A stretch of DNA of 64,000 bases, taken from assembly GCF_016545825.1 (NCBI RefSeq), contig NC_052618.1, positions 22,023,561 to 22,087,560 of the forward strand. The letters run 5' to 3'. Positions 28,583 through 38,900 of this stretch are shown in pieces. Below the pieces are notes generated by a model. That model saw only the letters and a list, made by a program, of their open reading frames with translations, was not told the origin of the DNA and did not search any database. Position 1 is the stretch's first letter; every line of letters begins with the position of its first letter. The DNA is from Eucalyptus grandis. Taxonomy: Eukaryota; Streptophyta; Magnoliopsida; Myrtales; Myrtaceae. A program made the position numbers and the translations under genes.

Positions 28583-29524
28583 TGATATGGCTAGTATACG
28601 TACCTAGAGGGGGGTGAATAGGTATAACGAGTAATTTCTAATGATAATCGCACAATACTAGACAATTGATAGAAATGAGACATTTTTTCCTTGTCAATAA
28701 ACAAACAACGATTAAAGTAAGACTGAGAGTAGGGAAGAGAAAATTGAACACGAGATTTATAGTGGTTCGGCTTATTTCAAGCCTACGTCCACTCTTCTGC
28801 ACTGACAGCCCACTAGCTGGATTCCACTATGAACAAAGAGATATTACAGCATTGTTCTTCCTTGATTTCTTGGTGTAGAAGATCTACCACACTCTCTCAA
28901 GGTATCACTAAGTATAGACTCTCTTTGTGTGTATAGTTTCGCTCAACATGAATCGACTAATAATCAAGGAGCTTCAGACTCTGGAATTTCTCTATCGAGC
29001 ACTTACTAAAATAACCGGGACGTCTTCTTTTTATACTCATTTATGCCATCATACCCGTTGGCACTTACCAAAGGAATTCTTCCAATCTTCCCGTTGGACA
29101 GAATCAATTAAGAAGATCATTCGAGCTATTTAAAGGAACATGTCGATAGCCCATCAATCCTATTCACCCATACAATCAGGATCTTGGTTTCCAAGAATAG
29201 AACCTTCCAAGAATATTTCGTCGATCATCGGATCTTCAAACGATCTTGATTTCGAATAATTAATCCGTTGTATCAAATCCAGCCAAGAGATCTTCTCCAG
29301 TTGATAAGACCAAATCCTTAACCAAACACTTTAGTTCTGGATCGCCTTCGTCACTGGATTAGAAACTATCAATGAGAACAGTCTTGAGTCTTGAGTCTTG
29401 TGCACCGAGTCCGGTGATCCGAAAGTCTTCGGACTCGAGTACAAGGATCCGCACAGCCTTCCTAGGACTGATCGATAGAAACGTTTTGTCAACTTCAAAA
29501 CACTCTAGAGAGATTTCTCCAACA
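28583..29524 (-). repeat. 5' LTR of the Copia element
   Basis: 942 bases, partner of 20040-20966, followed on the element strand by the tRNA-Met primer-binding site. The two LTRs look roughly 95 percent alike by eye; this is an estimate, not a calculation. Confidence 0.85.
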
Positions 29525-29529
29525 AGCCG

Positions 29530-30195
29530 GGTCGCTGGGCCGGCCGGGTCGGCGACCCCGTCGACCGGGCGAGGGCTCGCAAGCCCTCGCCGCCGGATTC
29601 GGGTGAGGGCCGCGAGCCCTCGCCGGCTGGAGCTCGCGGCCCTCGCCGCTGGATTTGGGGGGCTCGCGAGCCCTCGCCACCGGTCGGCCGGGGGGTCGCG
29701 GCTCCGGCCGTGGCCCGACGACCCGGCCAACCCTCCCCCGCCGTCGCCCTTCTTCCCGACGGCGGCGGGGCGGCGGTGGCGTGGCCGAGGGCTCTCACCG
29801 CCTCCCCCGTTCTTTTTTTTTTTTTAATTTTTAAAGTTTTTAAAATTTTAAAATTATTATTTTTAAAAATATTCTAACTAAATTTAATTTTAAAATTATT
29901 ATTTTTAAATATTTTAACTAAATTTAAATTTAATTTAATTTAATTTTTAATTTTTTTTTTTTACCACGTCAACACAAAACAACGCCGTTTTGGCCACGTC
30001 AACGTCTAAAACGACATCGTTTTGGGCGCGCTTCGCCGGAAAACGCCACGTTGGCGTTTTGGCCGAATTTTGGCTAGAATGACGCTCAAGTGATCCATTT
30101 TTTTTCCGAATGTGGCACTTAAGTGTACCTTTCGCAAGTTATGGCACTTAAGTGTCCATTTGCCAAAGTTATGGCACTTGAAGCGTTCTTTTGCC
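29530..30195 (-). repeat. inner inverted-repeat element, right arm
   Basis: Mirror of 19570-20034. In plus-strand order it runs GC-rich core (29530-29810), AT-rich stretch (29815-29960), then GCCGTTTTGGCCACGTCAAC, AACGCCACGTTGGCGTTTT and repeated ATGGCACTTAAGTGTCC phrases. The open frames in the GC-rich part lie within this repeat and are not genes. Confidence 0.65.
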
Positions 30196-30389
30196 CTTTT
30201 TTTTTTTGTTCTTGATTCCACTCCCAATTTGTTCCCGGGAACAAAAATTTTACCAAATGCGATTCTTGGACCAAGCTGATTCTAGGAACAAAAAATCAGA
30301 ATTTGGCCCTGTTTAAATAGTTACCGAACAAAGCCTTAATTTACCTATCAAAAAGCACGAAGGCATGGCCATTGTCGTCATACATTTTT

Positions 30390-30557
30390 AGGCCTGATGT
30401 CATTAAGCAAGGCAATGGAGATCAATCTCGCTTATTGCAAATAACCATGGAACAGTTTAGCCGGTTTAAGTGGCTGGGTAGGCCTGATTGGAATGAGGAT
30501 CTCGTCGCTCCTGACGCTTTCCCGACGCCTCTGTTTACCCCTTTCTATGATGAGTAA
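30390..30557 (+). pseudogene. conserved short coding-like segment, copy 2 (unknown gene remnant)
   Basis: Partner of 11996-12141. It reads DVIKQGNGDQSRLLQITMEQ, then WLGRPDWNEDLVAPDAFPTP and ends in a TAA at about 30555-30557. It is longer at the end than copy 1 owing to a small indel. Family unknown. Confidence 0.3.
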
Positions 30558-31619
30558 AAGAATTCCTTGTGCTAAAGGGTGTGCAGGCGAACCGCTTCAT
30601 GATACAAGGCACCGGATCATACGGCAATCAGAACTTACATATCAAAGCCCCGTTTAGAGCCAAGAGATTGTGCAAAGATACGTTCACATTTTCATCAAGT
30701 CCTGGAGCCCAGTGGCAGAAGCCTAGTTCTGAGAAAAACTAAAATGTCATATTGAGAAACCAGATACAGCACTTGATCTCCGCCAAAAGTCCGAGAAAGA
30801 AGCTCCTCTCGCTTTAGTTACTCTCAACCATATCTGAGTCCAGATATTAATAAAAAATAAGGATGGCTACGCAAGCTGTAAAATAACCATTAAAAACTTG
30901 GCTCAATTCGCATTCCCAACAGAGAACATGAAACATTGTAATTCTCATTCATTGCTGATTACTGAAGAGCGTTCCTGTACTCTGGACTTCCATGGCAGCG
31001 TCATTGGAAATCAGGAGATTGTGGAGCTATAGGCAATGATACAGGACATGTAAACACTAATTCGTATTGCAACAGAGCATGAAGTCAGTACGTGCCAAGT
31101 CAATGCACATTTGAAATGTACCTGGAGAATGTTTAACTATGCCAGGCACCATTTAAGGAAGATCTATGGAATACAGCAACAGCAAACAGATTGATGGGAT
31201 ACAAATGAAACTCGAACCGCATGAAAATAAGCATTAAATCGTCCCCGCAGCGAACACTTCCTCATGCATTTAAAAGGTTTTTATTTCCTGCTCTGTGAGT
31301 TCCTGGAAGGCTATTCATTAACTATATTGAGTAGCGCCTAGTTTCACCAAATTACCAGTTTCGTCTATAAGAAAGACATCATATCCTTCCTTACATTAGT
31401 TTGAACTCCTCAACAGTCCCTATCTGGGCAAAATTTCAAAAGAATTGTGCAATGCTTTAACAATTATAATCGATGGAATATTTAGAAATCTAGCAATCTG
31501 CAAATGGATTTCCTGACCATGAGAGTCGAGATCTACTAGTGGCTCTGTTTCGGTAAGTACATCATTTATTGGCATAAGAAAGCTATGAATGAGTTTCACA
31601 AAATCGCCGAATACCAGAC

Positions 31620-31795
31620 AGATCCATCAAGCTTGGCAAGAATGACTGTTCCAAGGTCTCATATCATGTCATCTTCTCTATGAGCTCACGTGCATCAAGC
31701 TTGGCATGAATGACTGTTCCAAGGTCTTGTATCATGTCATCTTCATCGTGTGTCAATCCTCCACCTTTTCCCAGATCATTGAAGCTGAGCACAGG
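31620..31795 (-). pseudogene. disrupted duplicate of the terminal-exon-like segment
   Basis: Partner of 13329-13430. The acceptor and PVLSFNDLGKGGG are kept. A local tandem duplication of about 60 bases (CTTGGCA(A/T)GAATGACTGTTCC occurs twice, near 31633 and 31697) then alters the end. Confidence 0.45.
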
Positions 31796-31838
31796 CTGTG
31801 AAGATAACAGTGAATAAATAACATGACCCTGAATAAAC

Positions 31839-32608
31839 TAGGAAAAGAGTCTGGAAAACTAACAAATCTAGGTGGCATACTAACAACTTTATACAGGATC
31901 AGGAACAAGCTATCTACTCACTAACAAGTTCCAACTCCATGTCCATAAAATAATGGGTGCAGAAGTATAGAAACAACCTTATTGGCAGGCCAAATTTACT
32001 CTTAAACAGCCATAGCATAACATCTCAGCCGCAAATGAAATGAAGACATATATCGTACAAATACCCGCATAAGGTTCTCACATTCATACAAGGCAAAGAA
32101 ACAGCAGTATGAACTGACAACCGTGTCGAGTCCAATAGAAATTTCTCTTGGCAAAAATTGAATTTGTAAAGTGAAGAAAGAAATTCACAGAATCTGGAAT
32201 AACAGGAGCAAGCAATTTCCAGCATTGTGCTGGATAAATACCTAGCCCTTGCTGCTCATGTCAAGTCCAAGAGAAATTGATAAGTTTCTCTTGGCAAAAT
32301 TAGATTTTAAATAAAGTGAAGAAAGACAATCAGGATCAACTGGGAGATTAAATCCTTCAAATAGTACTAATTTTCTATGTGACAATCTAGCTCCCATTGG
32401 GACGAAGCTGCACTTTTAGCTATGATATAGCTGAGCAACAAAATAGGACCAATTAATTTACCAATTTCAAAAGCTTCACAAAGTCAATTCCTCAAGCATC
32501 CGGTGCCACTGCTTTTGATGCAACAATCAGGTAAATGACACGGTGCAGCAAATCTCAGCATGCAAAGGCAAGCACTGGTGATCAATTGCAATTCTCAGGA
32601 GATTGTTC
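31839..32608. other. 3' flank of the PPR gene, no gene seen
   Basis: Single-copy-looking AT-rich DNA downstream of the PPR stop. A small internal repetition (AGTCCAA(T/G)AGAAATT, TTTCTCTTGGCAAAA) occurs near 32128 and 32266. Nothing coding recognised. Confidence 0.5.
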
Positions 32609-34045
32609 TTAGGACTGAAGTATTCTCATCTTCTCTGATAAGTCCTGGAGGGCCTCAGACCTATTTGCCAATTCCATCAGGACCTTAATTCTCCTAAAGG
32701 AAACATGACTTGGCTTTTGACCTTTCTCTACCATCTGCAGGAAACACTTTTCAGCTTCCGCCAACTTCCCCAAATCACAGAGCAAATCAAGTAATATATC
32801 CGATACCAATGTGTAAGATCCAAATCCTTTCTCGATCATGTCATTCCATAGCTTTAAGGCAAAGTCCACATTCTCCTGCCTCTTACACAACTTAACCAGA
32901 AACATACAACTCTGTGTATTGGGAAGACATCCAGCATCCATCATCCTCCGATACAAGCCATCAGAACGCCACAAGTCATTCGACCAAAAGAAAACTCTAA
33001 AGAACAGATTGTATGTCGTAGCATTTGGACTTAAACCCTTACTCTCCATCTCATCCAGCAAGCTATACGCATCGCCAAGCCTTTTCGCAATACAGTAATT
33101 TCTAATAGCAGCATTATATGCAGCGACATCTGGGTAGCAACCATACTCCTTCATTTCCTTCAAAACATCTCTAGCTTTATCTGGCTGACCAATTAGCCCC
33201 AGCCCACCGATAATGCTAGTATAGGTGATCACATCAGGCGAGATATCTTCTTCCCTCATTCTATCGACGACCTTATATGCATTGTCCATTTCTCTACCTT
33301 TACAATACACATCAACTAAACAATTATACGAAACAACATCAGGCTTCACACCCATCTCCTTCATTTCCTCGAAGAAACTCTCGGCCTCTTCTGCAGATTT
33401 CCATCCTGACAAAAGTATATTTAAAGTCTGCAAGTTCGGCCGGAAATCGTGCTTCAGGGCGTGGTAAACATTCCTAGCATCCTGCATACTCTTTTCCTGA
33501 CACAAGGTCCTCAACAGCGCGTTAAAGCAGGTCGTATCGAACTCAGGGACGAACTTCCTAAACATCCGAAACGACTCCACGGTCTGCCTCACGGAGCAGA
33601 CCTTGGCGATTCTGCCCAGGACCACCATCACAGTCCGCGGCGTGATCATCGACCGATCGGTCCGCTTCATCTCCGTCAGGACCTCCCAGACCAGGTCGAA
33701 CTTGCGGCTCCTCCCCAGGACGTACAGCATCGTGTCCGCGGAGAACGCGGAGTGGTAGAACCCTCGCCGGCGGCTCGCGTGGCGGAAGAACTCAAGCGCC
33801 TGCAGCGGGTTCCCGTGGCCGAACCTGAACCTCTTGAGCACGCCGTCGACCACCTCGTTCGACAGCACTATCCTGCTCGACTTGAAGTACTGCTTCAGCT
33901 CGTCCGGAGACGAGAAGCTCCGTATCGCGTCGTACAGCCGGTCCGCGTCGACGTCCGCCGGCGTCGACGCGGAGGCGAAGGAGCGCGAGACCGTGTCGGC
34001 GCGCCATGGACGGCAACGTTGCGACAGCGCCCTGAGGTTTCGCAT
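32609..34045 (-). CDS. mitochondrial-type P-class pentatricopeptide repeat protein (At1g02420-like)
   Basis: Intronless gene of 478 residues. The ATG at 34045 is the best start: it gives a presequence rich in Arg and Ser (MRNLRALSQRCRPWRADTVS). The open frame continues upstream to 34282, but without another ATG. From about residue 150, tandem 35-residue P-type PPR motifs follow, such as PDVVSYNCLVDVYCKGREMD, PDVITYTSIIGGLGLIGQPD, PDVAAYNAAIRNYCIAKRLG and NATTYNLFFRVFF. There is no E, DYW or SMR domain, so the expected role is RNA stabilisation, splicing or translation in mitochondria. The repeat sequences closely match Arabidopsis At1g02420. It has no frame breaks, unlike the first two genes of the window. 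Confidence 0.88.
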   Translation of the reverse strand: MRNLRALSQRCRPWRADTVSRSFASASTPADVDADRLYDAIRSFSSPDELKQYFKSSRIVLSNEVVDGVLKRFRFGHGNPLQALEFFRHASRRRGFYHSAFSADTMLYVLGRSRKFDLVWEVLTEMKRTDRSMITPRTVMVVLGRIAKVCSVRQTVESFRMFRKFVPEFDTTCFNALLRTLCQEKSMQDARNVYHALKHDFRPNLQTLNILLSGWKSAEEAESFFEEMKEMGVKPDVVSYNCLVDVYCKGREMDNAYKVVDRMREEDISPDVITYTSIIGGLGLIGQPDKARDVLKEMKEYGCYPDVAAYNAAIRNYCIAKRLGDAYSLLDEMESKGLSPNATTYNLFFRVFFWSNDLWRSDGLYRRMMDAGCLPNTQSCMFLVKLCKRQENVDFALKLWNDMIEKGFGSYTLVSDILLDLLCDLGKLAEAEKCFLQMVEKGQKPSHVSFRRIKVLMELANRSEALQDLSEKMRILQS

Positions 34046-34344
34046 TGCTCCGGGCCCGATGGCGAACGGTTCCCGATCGATCCGTTTCGGAGAAGCGAAG
34101 GATGCGCAGGGGATCGGAGCTTCTGCGCGAGGTCGGAATCGGTGGTCTCCGGCCGGCGAGGCGAAGAGGTTCAGGCGAGCATGGCGGTGCCGAGCGGAGG
34201 GGGAGGGGGCTAGGGTTTTAGGATGAGCAACCTGGTGAAGGGCGGAGGGAAAGAGAGAAGGATCAAAACTTCGTATTTGCAATCTGGCCCTCTAATTTTC
34301 GGAAGCTTTACATCTGTAGTCCTCGATCCTAAAGTCTGTTGCAT
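34046..34344 (-). promoter_or_regulatory. upstream region of the PPR gene
   Basis: A GC-rich leader (34046-34260) leading into AT-rich DNA. An open frame continues from the gene but uses no ATG. No clear TATA box seen; the region is cut off by a repeat at about 34345. Confidence 0.4.
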
Positions 34345-34720
34345 CTAAAGACTTATTTGGTAACACTCTCAAGAACAATTGATTTTGATCTTTTATTTCC
34401 AGGAACAAACTAAAAATAGAAATCCATTTGATAAATTTCTTACTCCTGAGAATAAAAATCTGCCTTTTGTTCTCGGGAATAGATTTGGAAGAAAATTAAA
34501 ATTAAAAATTAGAAAAAAATTATTTCTCGTTTTTAAGAACAATTCCTAAAATCAAGTTTAATTTTTCTTCTCTTTCATTTTCTTCTTATTCCTTTTAGCG
34601 ATTGCCGACCTCGGCCATGATCGGCAATTGGCCAAACGAGGGCCAATGACCTTGTCGAAGCATTGTCGGCCCGAGCCTCACCTAGTCACAGACAAGGATC
34701 TAACAAGCCTCACAAAAGAT
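34345..34720. mobile_element. truncated Tourist/Harbinger-like element
   Basis: It has the same build as 15603-16200 and 18891-19560: ATTTGGTAACACTC at the start, TTATTTCCAGGAACA and TCTCGGGAATAGA words, then a GGCCATGATCGGCAATTGGCC-like GC core. The right terminus is not visible, so it is probably truncated. Confidence 0.45.
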
Positions 34721-34815
34721 ATGTGAAGTGAATTATCTAATGCGTTGTTTAAGTCATTTTGAGATAGAGTAGCTAACTGGGCTATTTTCCTCACAATTTT
34801 TAGGAATGTTACGTG

Positions 34816-35145
34816 GGTATACTTCGCTCTCCCTGTGCATGTGTGATCCTACTTTTTCCTATTGAGATTTAGATGATGCATTAATCTTTTGATCATGAAT
34901 TCTAAAAGGTTGATGTTAGTTAAGCATAAAGAGGAAGAAGAATATCATTATCTTGCTTGATTGATTTTTTTTTTAAAGGATATGATGAAGCTGCACCTTT
35001 TCTAGCTGACCTTATCTCTTGCATTGCCTATTAAGCTATTCCAATATTTAGTCACATGAATTGATCTTTGCGGTTTAAGTGACTTATAGTGTTGTTTGAG
35101 GTTCACATAGATTAAGCACAGTATGAATGATTTCATATTAACAAT
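34816..35145 (+). repeat. outer inverted repeat, left
   Basis: Reverse-complement match to 52705-53033. Shared words include GGGTATACTT, CTTTTGATCATGAATTCTA, TTAGTTAAGCATAA, TCTAGCTG and GTGACTTATAGTG. Together with the inner palindrome (46.85-52.2 kb) it means the right arm repeats parts of the left flank in reverse. Confidence 0.6.
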
Positions 35146-35182
35146 CAAACAAGAAATAAAATGGTTATATTTAAGGTATATC

Positions 35183-35509
35183 ATGTCGTCATCTAGTATG
35201 AATAAGGGTAAGGGTACTTTGAGCAGATTCACCTTTCAAAATAAAAGGTGTCATTGTGGCAAGTGTGCTGCTGTGAGAATTTCGAAAAAGACAAGCTCTA
35301 CTACAACTGTAAGGATAAAAAAATGTGACTTCTTTGCTTGGTGTCACCATACAAACAATGTGCCTTCTATCACGAAGGCTTCGCTTGCAAAACTTGAAGA
35401 TGACATGAAAGACATTAAGCATTTGCTAGAGAAGCCAAATGCCTTGCTACTTTTTGTTTGTTTATTATTTGTTATTTTATTAGCGCTACTTATCCAGAAA
35501 AGTAGATAA
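35183..35509 (+). CDS. small GRF-type zinc finger protein with C-terminal membrane anchor (likely element-associated)
   Basis: From the ATG at 35183, 108 residues. Residues 18-60 carry a degenerate GRF zinc finger: CHCGKCAAV ... KKCDFFAWC (CxC, then C and FFxW). A short coiled segment follows (LAKLEDDMKDIKHLLEK), then a C-terminal transmembrane helix (LLLFVCLLFVILLALLIQ). Small plant proteins with this layout are common, many of them tied to transposable elements. The core Asn-x-Gly-Arg of the GRF motif is not conserved, so function is doubtful. It could be a captured or decaying copy. Confidence 0.5.
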   Translation: MSSSSMNKGKGTLSRFTFQNKRCHCGKCAAVRISKKTSSTTTVRIKKCDFFAWCHHTNNVPSITKASLAKLEDDMKDIKHLLEKPNALLLFVCLLFVILLALLIQKSR

Positions 35510-35943
35510 TTGAAATTGTATTTTTGCTAGTTAAAGTAATTTTATTTGTCTTTAGACATATGAACGCACGCCTGTTTTGTAGCCCAATTGATTTGGGCTA
35601 AGAAGTTTTTGTGTAGTTTTCTAGTGGCCTTCTAATTTCGTTCCTTTTGAAGAATGAAAATGACTGCGTCTGGAAGGGGAAGAGAGCATGGCAACTTGTA
35701 TCGTGCTTTAATGACTTTTATCGTGTATATCTATTATTAGGTAAACTCGATTTGGGACTATATCCAATTTGTACTTTTCTTGTTATTAATTCTGCCAAAG
35801 GCTAACTAGATATTACTGGTGAGTTGCGTTGCTGTGGTAGTAATTTTGATGTCGATGAAGCCATGAATATTCCATGGTAGCTATGGCAATCCAAGAACTT
35901 TCTTGTAGTGTCTTATAGAATGGATGAACTTTCTCTTTCGTAG

Positions 35944-38900
35944 GAAGTTCTATAAATCCCTTGAAAGAACCTACTCAAAAGAGATGATACAAATAGGAAT
36001 TTCCACCATTGATGTAATGGATTCCATAGCTCATGGACAAAAGATCCCACTTTTTTTTGCTACTAGTCTTTCTCATAACAAAAAAGCTGTCGAGATTTGC
36101 CGCCAGGTTGGTCTTGTTAAGTAATTGGAGAAGGCTGACGATACTACCAAGGTATATGTAGCATTTTTCCTATATACCGATGTTATAATACCTTGCTCTA
36201 CGAGTTTTATTGCCTCAATAATTTAATGATCTACCATTAGTTTCACAAAATTTTCTTACGATTTTGAAGTGAAGGTTCAAAATTCACCTAAAATGTGATT
36301 TATCCTTTGACTGAATAGCTCCAGTATTATCCGCTAGACTTCTCAATTGCTAAATGCATTCTTTATGAAGATTTATGATGTTATTGTATTTGTTGCATTT
36401 CTTCGAGAATCAATGCTCTAAGTCTTCATCTTGCTCTAATATTCCTAACACTCTCTTTCAATATTCTTTCTGAAGATGTGCTACAAATTTATGTAGGACG
36501 ACGGAGAGGACAATTTTGCTATCATATTTGCAGCCATGTGAGTGAACATGGAAATTGCACAATTTTTCAAACATGACTTTTGTTGACACCTAAATTTTGG
36601 TGACCCTTTTAATTATTAGTTGCATTAAAAAATTAGGGATTAATTTTAACTCCTAAAAAAAAAATTTAGTTAATTAATTAATTGCATAGCATATAGTTTT
36701 AGGTGCATCGATTTTAATTTGCATTTACATTGGACCGGTGACAAATGGGTTCAAATTGATGGTTTAGAATATTAATTTGACAATTGGACTAAGCCCACGA
36801 AGGGAGTAAATAGGCCCAAGCCCGTATCCTCGGAAAGATTTTACGGATTGATTTGTGTGAGATTTCAAATTTTGGAAGAATCATTTTGCAATCCTAAATC
36901 GTATCAAAAGCAAATATTGCATTTGGAAAAAGGAATTTTCGTGGATACAGATTTGGAAAAATTAAAATCCTAACTTAGTGGCCTATAAATAAATTAAATG
37001 CGTAGGGTTGGAAGAGGCCGAGCAATTGAGACATTCGGCCATATCGAGGGGGAACAAATTCAGAGAGAAAAGCACGAGAGGAAGGGGTCCTTTCCGTGGG
37101 TAAAAAAAGCAAAGGGTGAAAAAGTGAGTGGAGAGAGGAAAAGTAAAAAAAAAAAAAAAAAGAGAAAAAGAAAAGAAAAGCCCCCTTGCGCGATGTTCAT
37201 CTTCCCCCGCAGGGGGCCTTTCGCCGCCCCGTCGCCGTCGAACCCCGCCGTCGCCGTCGCCGATCTCCGTCCGCGAGCGCTCGAGCCGCGAGCCCCGACG
37301 ACCGCGCCGCCCGACGCCGAGCCCGGAGCCTCGACGACACGCCGCCGCCTGCTCGGCCCGCGACCCGCCGCCTCCGCCTCACTCTGCCCGCGCCGCAACA
37401 GAAGCCCGGACGCCGCGCCAATCCCTGCCCGTTGCAACCCTCCTCTGCAGATCCGTCTCCGCCGTCGGATCCCAAGCCACCGGTGACCTAGAGCCGCAGT
37501 GGGCGAGCCGAGATCCGGCCGCCGGAGTCCCTCCGCCTGCAAATCCGAGGTCCCCGACGACGAAGGCCCGAACCCGGCTCGACGCTTCCCTTTCACCGGT
37601 GCCGAGCCTCGTTGAAGACCAGATCCGACGCCGCCCTTGCTCCTCGCCGCGACGCTCGCCCCGATCCGGTTCTCTCACCGGACGTCGCGCCCAACAGCCG
37701 ATCCAGCGCAGGAGCTCCTCATCGCAGCCACCATAGGCCTCCCGCCGTCCCCGCAGCGCCCGCCGGCGAAGCCCGTGATCCGAGCGCCCGACGCAGCCCC
37801 CGCGACGCAGCCCGTGCCGCCCGACGCCGCCTCCGCTCGCCTCCCGCCCGAGCGCACCCGCGACGCTCCTCGCCTCGCCGCGACACGCCGCTCCGGAGCC
37901 TCGGGAACCCTAGCCGGTGATCCCCCTCGCCGGACCGGCCACGGCTTTGTTTTTCTTTTTCTTTTTAAGAAAAAAAGAAAAGAAAAGAGAAAAACAAAAG
38001 AAAATTTAGGTATTTTCTTTATCTTATTTTTGTTTTATTATTTTTGCTATTTTATTTTATCTTTTTAGTGTAATTATTCCTTTAATGTGACATTGAAATT
38101 CCATGATATGAAATTGCCTGGGAACTAGTGATTGTCGTCCGATTTTCAAGCTTGAAATCCGACTCGCAATTACTTTAAAAAATTGCCAATCCGATCTCCC
38201 GCTCGAGATCCGATTCGTGATTTATGTGAAATTGGCCAACCCGATCTCATGCGCGAGATATGGTTCGTCGATTTGGGAATCAATATGGCTTGATTTGCTG
38301 CGATGTTACTTAAATTAGTTTTCTTTAAAAAAAAATCAAAAAATGTAGTTTTAGGATTTGCATGTTCATAATAGGAATTTTATTTCGAATTTTCAAAAAT
38401 AAAAAAATCTAATCAATTAATTTAGGTTGCTAGTTCTTTTTTTTAATTTGGATTGCATGCTTAATTATTTTGCAATTATTAATTTTGAAATTTAAAAAGG
38501 GAAAAAAAAGAAAAACACAAAAAAGAAGAAGTCATTATGCATATGTCATGTAGAATTAGGGCATTCTTTGCACGTCATTGCATACTAAGATTGCATATTA
38601 TAGGTTTAGATAATTTCTCCTAAATAGATTGCATGCTTATTAGGAAAATAAAAATCATGTGCACGTCATATAGAATTAGGTTCATACAATGCACGTCATT
38701 TAGTGATTTTTGTTAGGTTCATTTAATTAGAAATTGCCCGTCATTAGAATTAGGTTATTAGATTAATTTAGATTGCATATTTAAGTGTTGCATTTCTTTA
38801 ATTTCGAATCTCATGGAAAATACAAAAAAAATTATTTTTTAGAATAAATCCATCTCATGCTTTAGGATAGATTACATGCTTATTTATGTCATATCGCTTA

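Larger units (their letters stand above)
20040..29524 (-). mobile_element. Ty1/copia LTR retrotransposon, Sirevirus-like, 9.5 kb
   Basis: An element in reverse orientation. LTRs at 20040-20966 and 28583-29524 start TGTTGGAGAAATCTC and end TAGCCATATCA on the minus strand. The primer-binding site TGGTATCAGAGC (28580-28569) fits initiator Met tRNA, and the purine tract AAAAAATGGGAGAT (20980-20967) abuts the 3' LTR. Gene order on the minus strand is gag, protease, integrase, RT, RNase H, which is the copia order, followed by an extra ORF region. Frames are broken in many places, so it is not autonomous. The flanking 5-mers GGTCG and AGCCG differ at two positions, so the target duplication is weak. 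Confidence 0.85.
18891..30335. mobile_element. nested stack: Tourist-like outer element, inverted-repeat inner element, Copia element in the centre
   Basis: Homology to copy 1 stops at CGCTCTTA (18888) and resumes at CTTAATTTACC (near 30335), giving a TTA-like 3-bp target. The outer ends read GGGCACATTTAGTAATG and, reverse complemented, GGCTTTGTTCGGTAACT, consistent with a PIF/Harbinger-type terminus. Inside are two inverted arms (19570-20034 and 29530-30195), and inside those the LTR element 20040-29524. Three successive insertion events explain the order. Confidence 0.65.
13474..31838. repeat. tandem duplication, copy 2, expanded to 18.4 kb by insertions
   Basis: Colinear with copy 1 (10282-13473). 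13474-13925 matches 10282-10750; 17820-18885 matches 10903-11900; 30340-31838 matches 11905-13473. Two large blocks are extra: 13926-17820 (about 3.9 kb, replacing some 150 bases of promoter) and about 18887-30337 (about 11.4 kb of nested elements). Matching stretches still share long words such as AAGCAAGGCAATGGAGATCA, so the copies remain easy to align. Confidence 0.8.

Noticed and set aside
20040..29524. Active retroelement
   Set aside because: gag, pol and the extra ORF are all interrupted by stops and shifts, and the LTRs have diverged.
29359..29827. Open frames of up to 151 codons
   Set aside because: They span the LTR end and the GC-rich arm of a nested element; repetitive Arg/Pro/Ala composition explains them.
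33449..34226. Plus-strand open frames of 254 and 130 codons
   Set aside because: They lie exactly antisense to the PPR coding region in GC-rich DNA. The minus-strand product is a clear PPR protein, so these are shadows.
35944..36151. Functional V-ATPase subunit B gene
   Set aside because: Frameshift, in-frame stops and an LTR in the middle of an exon. Only a central part of the gene is present.
37060..37930. Several long GC-rich open frames taken as a possible gene
   Set aside because: They overlap in most phases, are Pro/Arg/Ala-rich low-complexity, and lie inside a solo LTR with a perfect target duplication.
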